DNA of 64,000 nucleotides from assembly GCA_024230095.1 (NCBI GenBank), contig JAAERS010000271.1, positions 1-64,000 of the forward strand. Reading direction: 5' to 3'. Positions 1 to 9,455 of the stretch are shown piece after piece. The stretch is from Gammaproteobacteria bacterium. GTDB lineage: Bacteria; Pseudomonadota; Gammaproteobacteria; Pseudomonadales; Balneatricaceae. How positions within the stretch are numbered: the first letter of the stretch is position 1; each line of letters begins with the position of its first letter. The position numbers were made by a program, and so were the translations under genes. Under the pieces are notes generated by a model. That model made no database searches. It was not told the DNA's origin and worked only from the letters and a program-made list of their open reading frames with translations.

Positions 1-1160
1 CCCAACAAACCGTTAGTTTCGGTCAGAGCTTCAAGCCCATCACGAACCTTGCGGCGCTCTTGCTGGATCATGGCCGGATCACCGGTAATGCCGACATTTT
101 CAATCACCTGCTTGATGATCATAACATTTTCCCAAGCGGCAGCAGAGTGCAAGTCCGCATCACCACCATTGGCATTGGCCAGTGCTGCAACTTCAGCAGC
201 GGCTTCAGTAATGGGGGCAAAACTGGTAGGAATAATCATGCCTTCAGCTTCAGCCGCACAACCCTTCATCACTTCTGCTGATGATGATGAGGTCAGGCCG
301 ATAACCAGCTTGGGCTCCACCCTTTGGCGAGCCAGCTCTTTAAGCATGCCACAGGTGGTGAAGGGGTGGGATGAAATAATAAAGATATCCGCGTCAGAAC
401 GACGAAAAGCCCGCGCCTGCACCGAGAAGCTGGTGTCTGCCTGCAGCCAGTTGGAAGAGTTATTCAGCACTTCCTTGTAGCCCGAAGCAATATCACCGGT
501 GAGGCCTTCGATATCTCCTGTAGCCCAATTAAAGCCATGACGCGTAGCCGCCTGCACAATCACCTTGGAATAAGTGCCATTGGAGTGCCCCTGGTCGGTT
601 TCTGTACCACCATAAATGGTCTTCAATTCAGGATGATTGGCAGCAACCCAGGCCCAAAGACGATCATACATCTCTGGCTCGTTGGGGGTATTACGGAAGG
701 TCCATTGGGAAATTTTCGCCAAACCGTTACGTACCGCTGTATCTGTTAGAATGGGGTATTGCAAGCCTGTATCACTGGCATCGTCGACCTGTTTCTGGAA
801 CACACCATACATGGCCGCAGCAGCACCTGAACAGGTAGGGCCAATACCAATCAGTGACTTGCCATCGGCAGCCTCTTTGCGAGCCACAGCAATAGCCTGC
901 TCGGCATTACAGGCACTATCACTGTAATTAAAGGTAAGTTTAGCCATCGACCCATCGGCCAGCTTTACGCCGCCCATTTGATTGACCCGTTCAACCGCCG
1001 CAGACATCACAGCTTCCGAATTGATACCAAATGACCTTAGGGGTCCGGATTTGGCCCCCCAACCAGCTATGTTGATTTCTGTTTCAGCCACGGCTGCACC
1101 AGACGTAAGCAGCAAAGCTGATACACTGCTGACCAGTATATTTCTTGCTATATATTTCAT
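1..1160 (-). CDS. ABC transporter substrate-binding protein, Leu/Ile/Val-type (C-terminus cut by window edge)
   Basis: The reading frame starts at the ATG at 1160 and runs open off the left edge, so the C-terminus is missing. A GGAG six bases before the ATG supports this start. Residues 1-25 form a Sec signal peptide (positively charged start, hydrophobic core, cleavage after AVA). The mature part has the pattern of type-I periplasmic binding proteins: an early SGPLRSFG segment, repeated VNQMGG and DSACNAEQA segments, and a GIGPTCSG loop. Such proteins capture amino acids or other small acids for an ABC importer. No permease or ATPase gene is visible, so the substrate is unknown. It lies 117 bases after acuK on the same strand, so it may be co-transcribed with the acrylate operon, but this is inference. 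Confidence 0.85.
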   Translation of the reverse strand, partial: MKYIARNILVSSVSALLLTSGAAVAETEINIAGWGAKSGPLRSFGINSEAVMSAAVERVNQMGGVKLADGSMAKLTFNYSDSACNAEQAIAVARKEAADGKSLIGIGPTCSGAAAAMYGVFQKQVDDASDTGLQYPILTDTAVRNGLAKISQWTFRNTPNEPEMYDRLWAWVAANHPELKTIYGGTETDQGHSNGTYSKVIVQAATRHGFNWATGDIEGLTGDIASGYKEVLNNSSNWLQADTSFSVQARAFRRSDADIFIISSHPFTTCGMLKELARQRVEPKLVIGLTSSSSAEVMKGCAAEAEGMIIPTSFAPITEAAAEVAALANANGGDADLHSAAAWENVMIIKQVIENVGITGDPAMIQQERRKVRDGLEALTETNGLL

Positions 1161-1243
1161 TGTATTCTCCAATTTATTGTTATTACATGCGTTAATTAAA
1201 AATGATGTAGGTAAAGTTATCCTCCATTAGTTGATACATCTGC

Positions 1244-1266
1244 ATCCGGATTGATTACCACCGGAT
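1244..1266. repeat. Short inverted repeat between acuK and the binding-protein gene
   Basis: ATCCGG (1244-1249) and CCGGAT (1261-1266) can pair as a 6-bp GC-rich stem with an 11-base loop. No T-run follows on either strand, so it is not a convincing terminator. It may be an mRNA processing or stability element. Confidence 0.35.
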
Positions 1267-1277
1267 AAACTGATGGC

Positions 1278-2102
1278 CTAGCGGTTACGGAACACCGGGG
1301 CCCGCTTATGCAAGAAGGCACTCATACCTTCTTTTTGACCATCGGTTGCAAACGCCGCCTGAAAATACAGTCGCTCAGTTCGTAAGCCTTCAGCTAAAGG
1401 AGTTTCAAGAGCCATATTGACAGCTCGCTTGGCCATTTTTACGGCAGGCGTGTTATAACCAGCAATGGTATGGGCGGCTTCCAAAGCTGTCTGTAGTAAG
1501 TCTTCTGCTGCCACTACACGCGCCACCAAACCGACCTGTTTGGCTTCCTGAGCATCAATATTGCGCCCCGTTAATACCAGATCCATTGCTAACGCCTTGC
1601 CCACTGAACGAGTCAGACGTTGGGAGCCCCCTATGCCTGGCAAAATGCCCAGCTTGATTTCCGGTTGCCCAAACTGCGCTTCTTCCGAGGCAATAATAAA
1701 GTCACATAGCAAGGCCAACTCACAACCACCACCAAGTGCAAAACCGCCTACTGCGGCAATAATGGGCTTGCTAATGCGGCTGACCTCATCCCAGGGCGAA
1801 AGAAAGTCATCCATATAAAACTCGGTGAAATTCTTGGCCGCCATTTCCTCAATATCAGCCCCGGCAGCAAAAGCTCTGGAGCTGCCGGTAATCACGATGG
1901 CACCAATTTTTGCATCAGCATCAAATTCACGCAGAGCAGCAAGGGTTTCCTGAGCCAGCTGCTGATTTAGCGCATTTAACTGTTTGGGACGATTCAGGGT
2001 AATCAGCCCCACCTGCTCACGCCGTTCCACCAAAATCATCTCCGGTTCGGCCTGAGTCTTGGGCTGGGTGGTGGTTTTGGTCTTGGCTTTGCTTGTAGTC
2101 AT
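1278..2102 (-). CDS. acuK: Enoyl-CoA hydratase/isomerase family, probable AcuK (acryloyl-CoA hydratase)
   Basis: A 274-residue crotonase-fold protein. The first 20 residues are a Lys/Thr/Gln-rich tail. The oxyanion-hole segment AFAAGAD is at residues 77-83 and the two acidic catalytic residues of true hydratases are both present: Glu128 in GGGCELAL and Glu148 in GQPEIKLG. The ATG at 2102 has GGAG eight bases upstream and is preferred over a GTG three codons earlier that overlaps that site. It is the last gene of the operon, 15 bases after the CoA-transferase. The pairing of a class III CoA-transferase with a crotonase beside DddA/DddC-like enzymes matches AcuN-AcuK of Halomonas HTNK1, which turn acrylate into 3-hydroxypropionate. 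The specific substrate is inferred from context; by itself the protein could be any short-chain enoyl-CoA hydratase. Confidence 0.75.
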   Translation of the reverse strand: MTTSKAKTKTTTQPKTQAEPEMILVERREQVGLITLNRPKQLNALNQQLAQETLAALREFDADAKIGAIVITGSSRAFAAGADIEEMAAKNFTEFYMDDFLSPWDEVSRISKPIIAAVGGFALGGGCELALLCDFIIASEEAQFGQPEIKLGILPGIGGSQRLTRSVGKALAMDLVLTGRNIDAQEAKQVGLVARVVAAEDLLQTALEAAHTIAGYNTPAVKMAKRAVNMALETPLAEGLRTERLYFQAAFATDGQKEGMSAFLHKRAPVFRNR

Positions 2103-2117
2103 CTGTATCACTCCAAA

Positions 2118-3377
2118 TTATTTACTGAAAGACTGTTTGGGTTTTGTTTCAGTTGTTGGTTGCTGTTTCTCTGTCTGCTTGTGGGCCGGCAAATCATAGG
2201 CACCACGATCACCTATCAATTCCGCTAAAATACGTTCACGGTGCTCACCAAGGCCCGGTGCATAAAGTGGCGTATGTACGTCAATTTCTTCATGGCCCTG
2301 CATCTTGATAGGATTACCGGCGGTTTTTAACGGCACCTTAGATGGCCCCTCAACCTGCACAATCATGTCTCTGGACAACAACTGAGGATGATCAAATAAC
2401 TTGTCAATTGTGTTGATTGGCGCACAAGGCACACCCACATCATTGAGGGCATCAATCCAGTGAGAAACAGGCTTTTTCTGCAGTACTTTCTCAATTTCTG
2501 CGACCATGTCTGGCCGGTTACGGCAGCGTAAATCGTTAGTAAGAAAACGTGGGTCAAGAGCCAGGCGTGGCGTCTCTAGTGCATCAGCCATCAACATAAA
2601 TAAGGTGTCATTACCCGCGGCAATAACAATTTTGCTATCTTTGGCCCGAAAACTCTCAAAGGGAGCTAGAGATGGATGTGAGTCACCTGTGCGGTTGGGG
2701 ACAATGCCCTCGACATCATAACGTGCCAAGGCGGTTTCCATTAAGGCTGCCTGACAATCGAGCATGCCGATATCCACCCGTGTGCCCTGTGCATCTTTAG
2801 TGCGACTATACAAGGCCGACACAATGCCCACAGCGGCAAACAGAGCAGCACCCAAATCCCCAAAACTGGTGCCCACCCGAGCCGGCTCACCATCGGGCCA
2901 ACCAGTCAGGCTCATAATGCCACCCATGGCTTGCACTACCATGTCGTAGCCCGGAAACTCTTTATAGGGGCCAGAGTGACCAAAGCCGGAAATAGAGGTA
3001 TAGATTAGATGCGGATGAGTCTTGGCCAGGCGCTCAGCACCATAGCCCAGACGATCCATCACGCCGGGGCGGAAGTTTTCTACCAGCACATCTGCCGTAT
3101 CAAACAGGCGCTCCAGCAACTCCCGGTCTCGGGGCGATTTAATATCCAGAATAATGCTTTCTTTATGGCGATTAAAGCAATTGAAGTAAGCCGATTCCTT
3201 CTCGATAAAGGGCCCAAAGGCTCGTGTATCGTCCCCAGTACCAATCTTTTCAACCTTAATCACTCTGGCACCCAAATCAGCTAGCACCATAGTGCAGTAA
3301 GGGCCGGCTAGGACCCGCGAAAAGTCGAGTACGGTGACCCCATTAAGGGGGCCTTTTTTCAAAGGTATTTCATCCAT
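2118..3377 (-). CDS. acuN: Class III (CaiB/BaiF) CoA-transferase, probable AcuN
   Basis: A 419-residue family III CoA-transferase. The N-terminal Rossmann part begins LNGVTVLDFSRVLAGPYCT and contains LADLGARVIKVE. The catalytic Asp that carries the acyl-glutamyl/aspartyl-CoA intermediate is Asp174 in SFGDLGAALFA. The last 25 residues are a Gln/Lys/Thr-rich tail not needed by the family. One-domain length excludes DddD, the DMSP lyase of the same superfamily, which has two such domains and about twice the length. Between dddA and acuK in one operon, it would load CoA onto acrylate (or 3-hydroxypropionate). The activity is inferred from gene order; the family is certain. Confidence 0.75.
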   Translation of the reverse strand: MDEIPLKKGPLNGVTVLDFSRVLAGPYCTMVLADLGARVIKVEKIGTGDDTRAFGPFIEKESAYFNCFNRHKESIILDIKSPRDRELLERLFDTADVLVENFRPGVMDRLGYGAERLAKTHPHLIYTSISGFGHSGPYKEFPGYDMVVQAMGGIMSLTGWPDGEPARVGTSFGDLGAALFAAVGIVSALYSRTKDAQGTRVDIGMLDCQAALMETALARYDVEGIVPNRTGDSHPSLAPFESFRAKDSKIVIAAGNDTLFMLMADALETPRLALDPRFLTNDLRCRNRPDMVAEIEKVLQKKPVSHWIDALNDVGVPCAPINTIDKLFDHPQLLSRDMIVQVEGPSKVPLKTAGNPIKMQGHEEIDVHTPLYAPGLGEHRERILAELIGDRGAYDLPAHKQTEKQQPTTETKPKQSFSK

Positions 3378-3395
3378 AATTATGCTACTTTCCGG

Positions 3396-5057
3396 TTAGT
3401 TGTCTTGTAAAATCCAACGCGCAGCCTTTTCAGCTATCATCAACGTTGGGCTGTTCGTATTACCACTAGTAATGGTGGGCATAATGCCAGCGTCCACCAC
3501 CCGCAAACCACGAATACCGTAGACTCTTAATTTGCTGTCAACCACTGCTGCTGGATCATCTTTCTTCCCCATCTTGGTGGTGCCTACGGGATGGAATATG
3601 GTGGACGCAATATCACCAGCCACCTGGGCTAACTCCGCATCCGTCTGAAATTGCTTACCCGGCTTTATTTCAGTCGGACAGTACTCTGCCAAGGCTTGTT
3701 GTTGGGCTATGTCGCGAACCACGCGCAAGCTGTCAGCGGCAACCTTACGGTCCTCCTCTGTGGTCAGATAGTTAGGGGCAATAGCTGGTGCCTGAAAGGG
3801 ATCAGATGACTTGGTTAACACCGTGCCTCTACTAGTGGGGTTGAGGTTACAGACACTGGCCGTAATAGCCGGAAAGTCATGTAACGGCTGACCAAAGGCT
3901 TCCAGACTCAGGGGCTGGACATGGAATTCGATATTGGCATGTTCTTGGGCTGTGTCACTCTTGGTAAAAATACCCAGTTGCGAGGGTGCCATACTCATAG
4001 GTCCGCTGCGCTTGAGCGCGTATTCAAGGGCAAAGGACGCCTTACCCATCAAGGTAGAGGCCATCTTATTAAGGGTTTTCACACCTTCAACTCCATATAC
4101 GGTGCGGATTTGCAAGTGATCTTGCAGATTGCTCCCAACACCTTCAAGCTCGTGGGTAACCTTTATACCAACACGGGCTAGATGCTGTGCAGAACCTATT
4201 CCTGAAAGCTGCATAATATGCGGACTGCCAATCGCTCCGGCACTGAGTATGACCTCACAGTTGGCCTCCACGGTTAAAACCTGACCACTCACGCTGACAT
4301 CTACAGATGTGCACCTTTTGTGGCCATCAGCATCCTTACTAAGGTTCAGTTTGGTAACCTGCGCATGTGTCCATATTTCCAAATTAGATCGGCTTTTAAT
4401 CGGCCGTAAAAAGGCCTTGGAGGTATTCCAACGCCAACCTGAGCGCTGATTGACATCAAAATAGCCAACCCCAGTGTTATCACCGCCATTGAAATCATCT
4501 GTAGCGGGGATACCCAACTGGACAGCGGCTTTTGCATAAGCCTCCAGAATCTCCCACCGCAAACGCTGTTTTTCAACGCGCCATTCACCGCCGGAACCAT
4601 GTAACCGAGCTTTGTTTTGCATTTCCGGTTCCAGATCATCCGTGCCTTGGTCGAGCCGATAATAATCCTCGTGGGCTTTAAAATCCTCTAAACTATACGC
4701 CCAAGACCACTGTGCATCTCCGCTTAGCTGCGCCCACTGATCATAATCTCTGGCTTGCCCGCGCATATAAATCATGCCATTAATTGACGAACAACCCCCT
4801 AGCGTTTTACCGCGGGGGTACAACAATGAACGACCATTGAGCCCGGCCTCCGGCTCAGTATGAAATTGCCAGTCCGTACGTGGATTATCGATGCAATAAA
4901 GATACCCTACAGGGATGTGTATCCAGTGGTAATTATCCTTACCACCCGCCTCCAACAAGAGCACCCGCTTACTAGAGTCGGCACTCAAACGGTTAGCAAG
5001 AAGGGCGCCAGCCGAGCCGGCACCAACGACGATATAGTCAAACTTTTGCTTCATCAT
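3396..5057 (-). CDS. dddA: GMC-family FAD oxidoreductase, probable DddA (3-hydroxypropionate dehydrogenase)
   Basis: A 553-residue choline-dehydrogenase-like flavoprotein. The FAD dinucleotide motif GAGSAG is at residues 12-17, the GMC signature [14 protein letters not shown] lies near residue 85, and the C-terminal active site has His489 in [10 protein letters not shown] and an Asn near 535 in GNTNSPT. The start overlaps the dddC stop by four bases (ATGA), indicating translational coupling. In Halomonas HTNK1, DddA of this family oxidises 3-hydroxypropionate to malonate semialdehyde. Here it directly follows the semialdehyde dehydrogenase gene, which fits that step. Taken alone, an alcohol or choline dehydrogenase role cannot be excluded. 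Confidence 0.72.
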   Translation of the reverse strand: MMKQKFDYIVVGAGSAGALLANRLSADSSKRVLLLEAGGKDNYHWIHIPVGYLYCIDNPRTDWQFHTEPEAGLNGRSLLYPRGKTLGGCSSINGMIYMRGQARDYDQWAQLSGDAQWSWAYSLEDFKAHEDYYRLDQGTDDLEPEMQNKARLHGSGGEWRVEKQRLRWEILEAYAKAAVQLGIPATDDFNGGDNTGVGYFDVNQRSGWRWNTSKAFLRPIKSRSNLEIWTHAQVTKLNLSKDADGHKRCTSVDVSVSGQVLTVEANCEVILSAGAIGSPHIMQLSGIGSAQHLARVGIKVTHELEGVGSNLQDHLQIRTVYGVEGVKTLNKMASTLMGKASFALEYALKRSGPMSMAPSQLGIFTKSDTAQEHANIEFHVQPLSLEAFGQPLHDFPAITASVCNLNPTSRGTVLTKSSDPFQAPAIAPNYLTTEEDRKVAADSLRVVRDIAQQQALAEYCPTEIKPGKQFQTDAELAQVAGDIASTIFHPVGTTKMGKKDDPAAVVDSKLRVYGIRGLRVVDAGIMPTITSGNTNSPTLMIAEKAARWILQDN

Positions 5058-6583
5058 TTAGCCACCGGCATGGCAAATTCCGCACCATCTGCCATATCCT
5101 CTGGCCAGCGCTGCATGATGGATTTTTGTCGGGTATAAAAGCGAACTCCTTCTTCACCATAGGCATGCATGTCTCCGAATAAGCTCTTTTTCCAGCCACC
5201 AAAGCCCTGCCACGCCATAGGCACAGGAATAGGCACATTGATGCCGACCATACCGACCTGAATGGTCCGATTAAATAGCCGCGCGACCCCGCCACTGCGG
5301 GTATAGCAGGAAACCCCGTTACCAAAACGATGTGCATTAATTAGTGCAATGGCCTGCTCAACGGTATCAACCCGCACACAACACAACACAGGGCCGAAAA
5401 TTTCCTCTTGATAAATTTTCATATCAGCGGTGACCTGATCAAACAAGGTAGCCCCTAAAAAGAAGCCTCCTTCATAACCAGGCACCGTGTGGTCACGGCC
5501 ATCAACCAGTAACTCCGCACCCTCAGCAACACCCGCATCAATATAGCCACTGATACGCTGTCGAGCTATGCCGGTAACAATGGGACCCATTTCACTGTCG
5601 TCAATCATGCCAGAGCCAATGCGTAACTGCTGGGCCCGTTGCGTTAGCTGGGGCATGACCTTATCTGCCGCATCCGCTACCAGTACAGCCACAGAAATGG
5701 CCATACAACGTTCACCGGCAGAACCAAATGCAGCCCCCATCAACCCATCAACAGCTTTGGAAATATCAGCATCGGGCATGACTACCATGTGATTCTTTGC
5801 ACCACCCAAGGCCTGTACACGCTTACCATTAGCAGCGCCCCGCTGGTATACGGCGTTAGCAATAGGCGTAGATCCGACAAATGACAAGGCTTGTACATCT
5901 GGGTGATCAAGAAGTGCATCTACGGCAACCTTATCACCCTGCACAACATTAAAAACCCCATCAGGAAATCCAGCTTCTTGCATTAGATCAGCAATCATCA
6001 GCGATGGCGTAGGGTCTGTAGGAGATGGTTTAAGAATAAATGTATTTCCGCAGGCAATAGCAACAGGAAACATCCAAGCAGGCACCATGACTGGAAAGTT
6101 AAAGGGCGTCACACCCGCCACTACACCTAAAGGTTGACGCATAGTCCAGTTATCCATATTGGTGGACACCTGATCTGAGAAGTCGCCCTTGAGCAACTGT
6201 GGGATTCCGCAAGCAAATTCAACAATATCAATACCGCGCTCAACTTCACCCATAGCATCAGAAAATACCTTACCATGCTCGGTTGTAATCGCTGCCGCCA
6301 AAGCTTCCTTGTTGTACTGCATCAAAGCCAGCAAACTATTCATTTTACGTGCCCGGATGATTGGAGGCACCTCTGACCAACTATCGAATGCTTTACGCGC
6401 ATGGCATATGGCTTGATGTACATCCTCAACTGTTGAATATCGAACATGGGCAGACACCTCGCCAGTGGCCGGGTTAAATACCTGATGACCATCAGTACCC
6501 CTAGCAACACAATGTTGCCCTGCGACATAATTACCAATCACCTTAATGCCATCTTGTTCCATAACGTTGCCTACACCCTTCAT
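5054..6583 (-). CDS. dddC: CoA-acylating (methyl)malonate-semialdehyde dehydrogenase, DddC/MmsA type
   Basis: A 509-residue aldehyde dehydrogenase of the MmsA group. Diagnostic features are [14 protein letters not shown] near residue 160, KPSPTDPTP at 185-193 and the nucleophile Cys293 in [11 protein letters not shown]. The enzyme would convert malonate semialdehyde plus NAD+ and CoA to acetyl-CoA and CO2. AAGGAA seven bases before the ATG at 6583 supports that start. It is the first gene of the dddC-dddA-acuN-acuK operon. A 28-bp palindrome just upstream and an AcuR-like repressor gene immediately beyond suggest substrate-induced derepression. A role in valine breakdown (true MmsA) is the alternative, but no other valine-pathway gene is nearby. 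Confidence 0.82.
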   Translation of the reverse strand: MKGVGNVMEQDGIKVIGNYVAGQHCVARGTDGHQVFNPATGEVSAHVRYSTVEDVHQAICHARKAFDSWSEVPPIIRARKMNSLLALMQYNKEALAAAITTEHGKVFSDAMGEVERGIDIVEFACGIPQLLKGDFSDQVSTNMDNWTMRQPLGVVAGVTPFNFPVMVPAWMFPVAIACGNTFILKPSPTDPTPSLMIADLMQEAGFPDGVFNVVQGDKVAVDALLDHPDVQALSFVGSTPIANAVYQRGAANGKRVQALGGAKNHMVVMPDADISKAVDGLMGAAFGSAGERCMAISVAVLVADAADKVMPQLTQRAQQLRIGSGMIDDSEMGPIVTGIARQRISGYIDAGVAEGAELLVDGRDHTVPGYEGGFFLGATLFDQVTADMKIYQEEIFGPVLCCVRVDTVEQAIALINAHRFGNGVSCYTRSGGVARLFNRTIQVGMVGINVPIPVPMAWQGFGGWKKSLFGDMHAYGEEGVRFYTRQKSIMQRWPEDMADGAEFAMPVAK

Positions 6584-6616
6584 ATCGCTGTTCCTTAAAC
6601 ATTACAAACTTCAAAC

Positions 6617-6644
6617 TATTTATTAGTCGATCGACTAATAAATA
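6617..6644. promoter_or_regulatory. Perfect 28-bp palindrome, probable TetR-family operator of the dddC operon
   Basis: The half-site TATTTATTAGTCGA (6617-6630) is followed directly by its exact reverse complement (6631-6644). It ends 33 bases before the dddC start codon. On the minus strand a TTGTTT (6644-6649) could be the -35 box, and a TAATAA on the far side of the centre could serve as the -10, which would put the dyad inside the promoter. A perfect dyad of this length next to a TetR gene is what an autoregulated repressor site looks like; binding by the neighbouring AcuR-like proteins is inferred. Confidence 0.75.
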
Positions 6645-6664
6645 AACAAAAAAAATCCTTCCCT

Positions 6665-7300
6665 TTAAATCTGCAAATTTTTCAAAAAATCGGTTTTAAA
6701 CGCATCGATGGGTGCCGCTCGGCGCTCCAATTTCGCTCGCAAAATAGCTCCTTCCCAACCAATCCAAAATAATTCCGCGCGGGCCGCACAATCAATATCC
6801 GAAGCTATCTCGCCGGCCGACTGAGCGGCCAGTAAGCAGGTTGCAGTTTTAGCCTGCCACTCGCAAAAAACATCCACCAAGCGTTGTCGAAAAATCCCTG
6901 GCAAAGCATATATTTCCATACCCAGATTACCAACCAAACAACCACGGTTGAAATCATACTTGGCCATATTAAAGCGCGCCGACATGATAAAGTCTTCCAA
7001 TCGCTGCAAAGGCGTATGGTCTTTATTGAGGTACGCACTATCTAACATATCGTTGAAAAATTTAGCATAAGCATCAATCAGTGTTAAACCAAACGCCTCT
7101 TTACTATCAAAATAAGCATAAAAAGAACCCTTAGGCAGACCAGCCTTTTTGGTAACCTCGTCAAGACCGGTTGCGCCAAAGCCTTTTTTGGTCAACAAAG
7201 CCGCTCCAATAGAAATTAGCCGCTGCCTATTTTCCTCAACTTGCTGGGCACTCTTGCTGGGGCGTCCACGAGCCGTTTTCATAGTGATAACTTTTTGCAT
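6665..7300 (-). CDS. TetR-family repressor, AcuR-like (copy 1)
   Basis: A 211-residue TetR regulator. The helix-turn-helix spans about residues 25-70, with GATGLDEVTKKAGLPKGSFY as its recognition part. The ligand domain carries NRGCLVGNLG and ELFWIGWEGAILRAKLE, hallmarks I associate with AcuR, the acrylate-responsive repressor of Rhodobacter DMSP/acrylate genes. It is transcribed toward dddC, 81 bases upstream of it. Start choice is uncertain: ATG at 7300 or the internal ATG six codons later, neither with a good ribosome site. Its neighbour at 7462-8097 is a close paralogue of identical length. Confidence 0.85.
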   Translation of the reverse strand: MQKVITMKTARGRPSKSAQQVEENRQRLISIGAALLTKKGFGATGLDEVTKKAGLPKGSFYAYFDSKEAFGLTLIDAYAKFFNDMLDSAYLNKDHTPLQRLEDFIMSARFNMAKYDFNRGCLVGNLGMEIYALPGIFRQRLVDVFCEWQAKTATCLLAAQSAGEIASDIDCAARAELFWIGWEGAILRAKLERRAAPIDAFKTDFLKNLQI

Positions 7301-7321
7301 ACAACTATAATATATACGAAC

Positions 7322-7465
7322 GTCTAAAAAATCAACTACCTTTCAACCAACCCAACACTTCATACTGGATAATGCTTCTTTAAATTTAGACTCAACAGTG
7401 AACGATAGCGAGTAATTTATATAATTTTTAGACATTTGCCTAGTAATTAATAAAAAAATGTCTAA
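7322..7465. repeat. Four copies of TTAGAC in both orientations between the two TetR genes
   Basis: TTAGAC occurs at 7386-7391 and 7428-7433, and its complement GTCTAA at 7322-7327 and 7460-7465. The last two form 10-base inverted arms (TTAGACATTT at 7428-7437 and AAATGTCTAA at 7456-7465), the second of which covers the stop codon of the upstream TetR gene. The core resembles TTAGTC in the 28-bp palindrome, so these may be weaker operators for copy 1. A low-GC stem-loop is the alternative. Confidence 0.4.
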
Positions 7466-8097
7466 GGGGTTAAGCTGGCTAAAAAATCCACATTAAAAAC
7501 ATCGATGGGTGCTGCACGGCGTTCAAGTTTAGCGCGTAAAATAGCCCCCTCCCAACCAATCCAAAACAGTTCTGCTTTTGCAGCACAATCAATATCAGGC
7601 GCTATTTCACCCAACACCTGAGCCGCCAACAAACAGGTCTCTGTTTTCTTTTGCCACTCAGCAAACACATCCATCACGCGCTGTCTAAAAACCGATGGCA
7701 AGGCATAAACTTCCATACCCAAATTACCCACTAGACAACCACGATTAAAATCGTACTTTGCCATATTAAAGCGCGCTTCCATCATAAAATCTTTCATTCG
7801 CTGCAAAGGCTGACGGGATTGGTTAAGGTAAGAACGATCCAACATATCATTGAAGAACTGAGCATAAGCATCGATGAGAGCTAAACCAAAAGCTTCCTTA
7901 CTATCAAAATAGGCATAAAAAGACCCCTTAGGTAGACCCGCTTTTTTGGTAACTTCATCTAAACCAGTCGCGCCAAAACCTTTTTTCGTCAATAGAGTGG
8001 CACCAATAGAAATGAGACGGCGGCGGTTTTCTTCGACTTGCTGAGCACTTTTGCTGGGACGACCTCTGCCCTGCTTCACGGTAGTTTCTTTATGCAT
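7462..8097 (-). CDS. TetR-family repressor, AcuR-like (copy 2)
   Basis: A 211-residue paralogue of the 6665-7300 product; the two align without gaps and differ mainly at the two ends and in the middle of the ligand domain. It keeps the same DNA-reading helix (LDEVTKKAGLPKGSFYAYFD), so both proteins probably recognise the same sequence, while differences around residues 88-108 and 150-165 could alter effector or dimer contacts. The arrangement points to a tandem duplication. No good Shine-Dalgarno site precedes the ATG at 8097. The 290 bases upstream (8098-8387) hold no gene that I can support. Confidence 0.85.
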   Translation of the reverse strand: MHKETTVKQGRGRPSKSAQQVEENRRRLISIGATLLTKKGFGATGLDEVTKKAGLPKGSFYAYFDSKEAFGLALIDAYAQFFNDMLDRSYLNQSRQPLQRMKDFMMEARFNMAKYDFNRGCLVGNLGMEVYALPSVFRQRVMDVFAEWQKKTETCLLAAQVLGEIAPDIDCAAKAELFWIGWEGAILRAKLERRAAPIDVFNVDFLASLTP

Positions 8098-8387
8098 GAG
8101 AATTAATTAGGCTTATTTTCTAATAATTAAAAATATATTTGTATTGTGCGCAGTGAACTAAGTTGCGTTCCCATAGCAACACCAGTGTATTTAACAGCCG
8201 ACCGACATAATATTGAACTTTAGCTGCATAAACTTTGTGCTAACACCTTGCATTCTGCTCATACTCTCACCGCCAAGATGTAACATCGTGAGCAAATACA
8301 GACGCACCAAATAACCCAAAAACGATGTGTTAATTGATGCAAAGCAATAAGTTATGACCACTGATAAGAAGTAGGCTTTGCTCGCAC

Positions 8388-9251
8388 TTATTCACCGTGT
8401 TTCACTTGCTGACTAAAAAAGGATGTACCTTGCGGATATTCTGGTGTCGCCAGATCGAATACGGACGAACGTATGCGTCCTGTAGCCACGCCGCGAACTA
8501 TCTCCCCTTCTTGACCACTGGGGATGTGGTTGTCGATCAAAGGGATGGCATCTTCAGCAGCATATTCAACAATATAAACGGTGCGGGAAGAATTAGAAAA
8601 ATTGGTTGCCGAACCATGCAAGGCCCGGGTGTGCATGATGCAAGCGGTGCCCGCCGGGCCGGTACAGGTGATGGCTTTGGGTTGCTCTCTTTGAGTAATT
8701 TTGTCATCAATTGCACCCGTGAAAACACCATCATGCCAATGTTCATATAAGGGGCCTTTATGGCTGCCAGGTACAATTTCCAAAGGGCCATTATTGGCGT
8801 CCACATCATCCAAAAAAATTAATACGGTGGCCAAATCATCGTTACTGTGGGGTTCAAAGACAAAGTCTTGATGATATTTCACCTGCGTTGCTGCACCAGG
8901 CATCTTGGCATTGATCTTGGCGTTATTAAATTTGAGATTGGGGCCGTAGAGCTGAGCTAATGCATCCAAGGCTTTGTTATCTCGCATGACGGCCAAAAAT
9001 GCCTCCGAAACTTCCGGGGGAGAACTCACCCTGCGTAAAGCTGGTTGTGTTTGAGAGTGGCCGGGTTCTAGGTCAAAACGCGCACGGCCATCGGCTATCT
9101 CACCATAAGCTTTTTGATACTGGCGACTCTCTTCTACCCAACGCTTAAAGTCGACTTGTAATCCCGCTAACTGGGTCGCCGTGATCGCATTTTCTACGAT
9201 TAAGAAACCCTGCTCATTAAAGTCACTAATTTGAGATGCAGTTAACGGCAT
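8388..9251 (-). CDS. Phytanoyl-CoA dioxygenase (PhyH) family Fe(II)/2-oxoglutarate oxygenase
   Basis: A 287-residue oxygenase. The iron-binding facial triad is visible: His127 and Asp129 in KYHQDFVFEP and His212 in RALHGSATN, with Arg223 placed to bind 2-oxoglutarate. AAGGGG six bases before the ATG at 9251 decides the start; a longer frame begins 20 codons earlier without such a site. Members hydroxylate small substrates or CoA esters using O2 and 2-oxoglutarate. The substrate is unknown. It lies upstream of the acrylate regulators on the same strand but is separated from them by 290 bases, so a link to that pathway is only a possibility. Confidence 0.85.
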   Translation of the reverse strand: MPLTASQISDFNEQGFLIVENAITATQLAGLQVDFKRWVEESRQYQKAYGEIADGRARFDLEPGHSQTQPALRRVSSPPEVSEAFLAVMRDNKALDALAQLYGPNLKFNNAKINAKMPGAATQVKYHQDFVFEPHSNDDLATVLIFLDDVDANNGPLEIVPGSHKGPLYEHWHDGVFTGAIDDKITQREQPKAITCTGPAGTACIMHTRALHGSATNFSNSSRTVYIVEYAAEDAIPLIDNHIPSGQEGEIVRGVATGRIRSSVFDLATPEYPQGTSFFSQQVKHGE

Positions 9252-9455
9252 TTGTCGCCCCTTATTAATTATATTAAGGATAGTATGTGCGAGCCAAATC
9301 ACCGCCCGCAATCACACGTTAGCAACATAAGAGATTTAGAACAAACAACAAATTCTTATCAAAGACGTCATTTTTTTAATGCCATTGTGCACCGTTCAAA
9401 TACAACAACATTGTAGTCGCTAATAAAATTTAGCCATGGACGAAAATAGATCTAT

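Noticed and set aside
1244-1266. Intrinsic terminator of the acrylate operon
   Set aside because: The stem is short, the loop long and there is no T-run on the relevant strand.
2118-3377. Class III CoA-transferase as the DMSP lyase DddD
   Set aside because: DddD has two CoA-transferase domains and about 830 residues; this protein has one domain and 419 residues.
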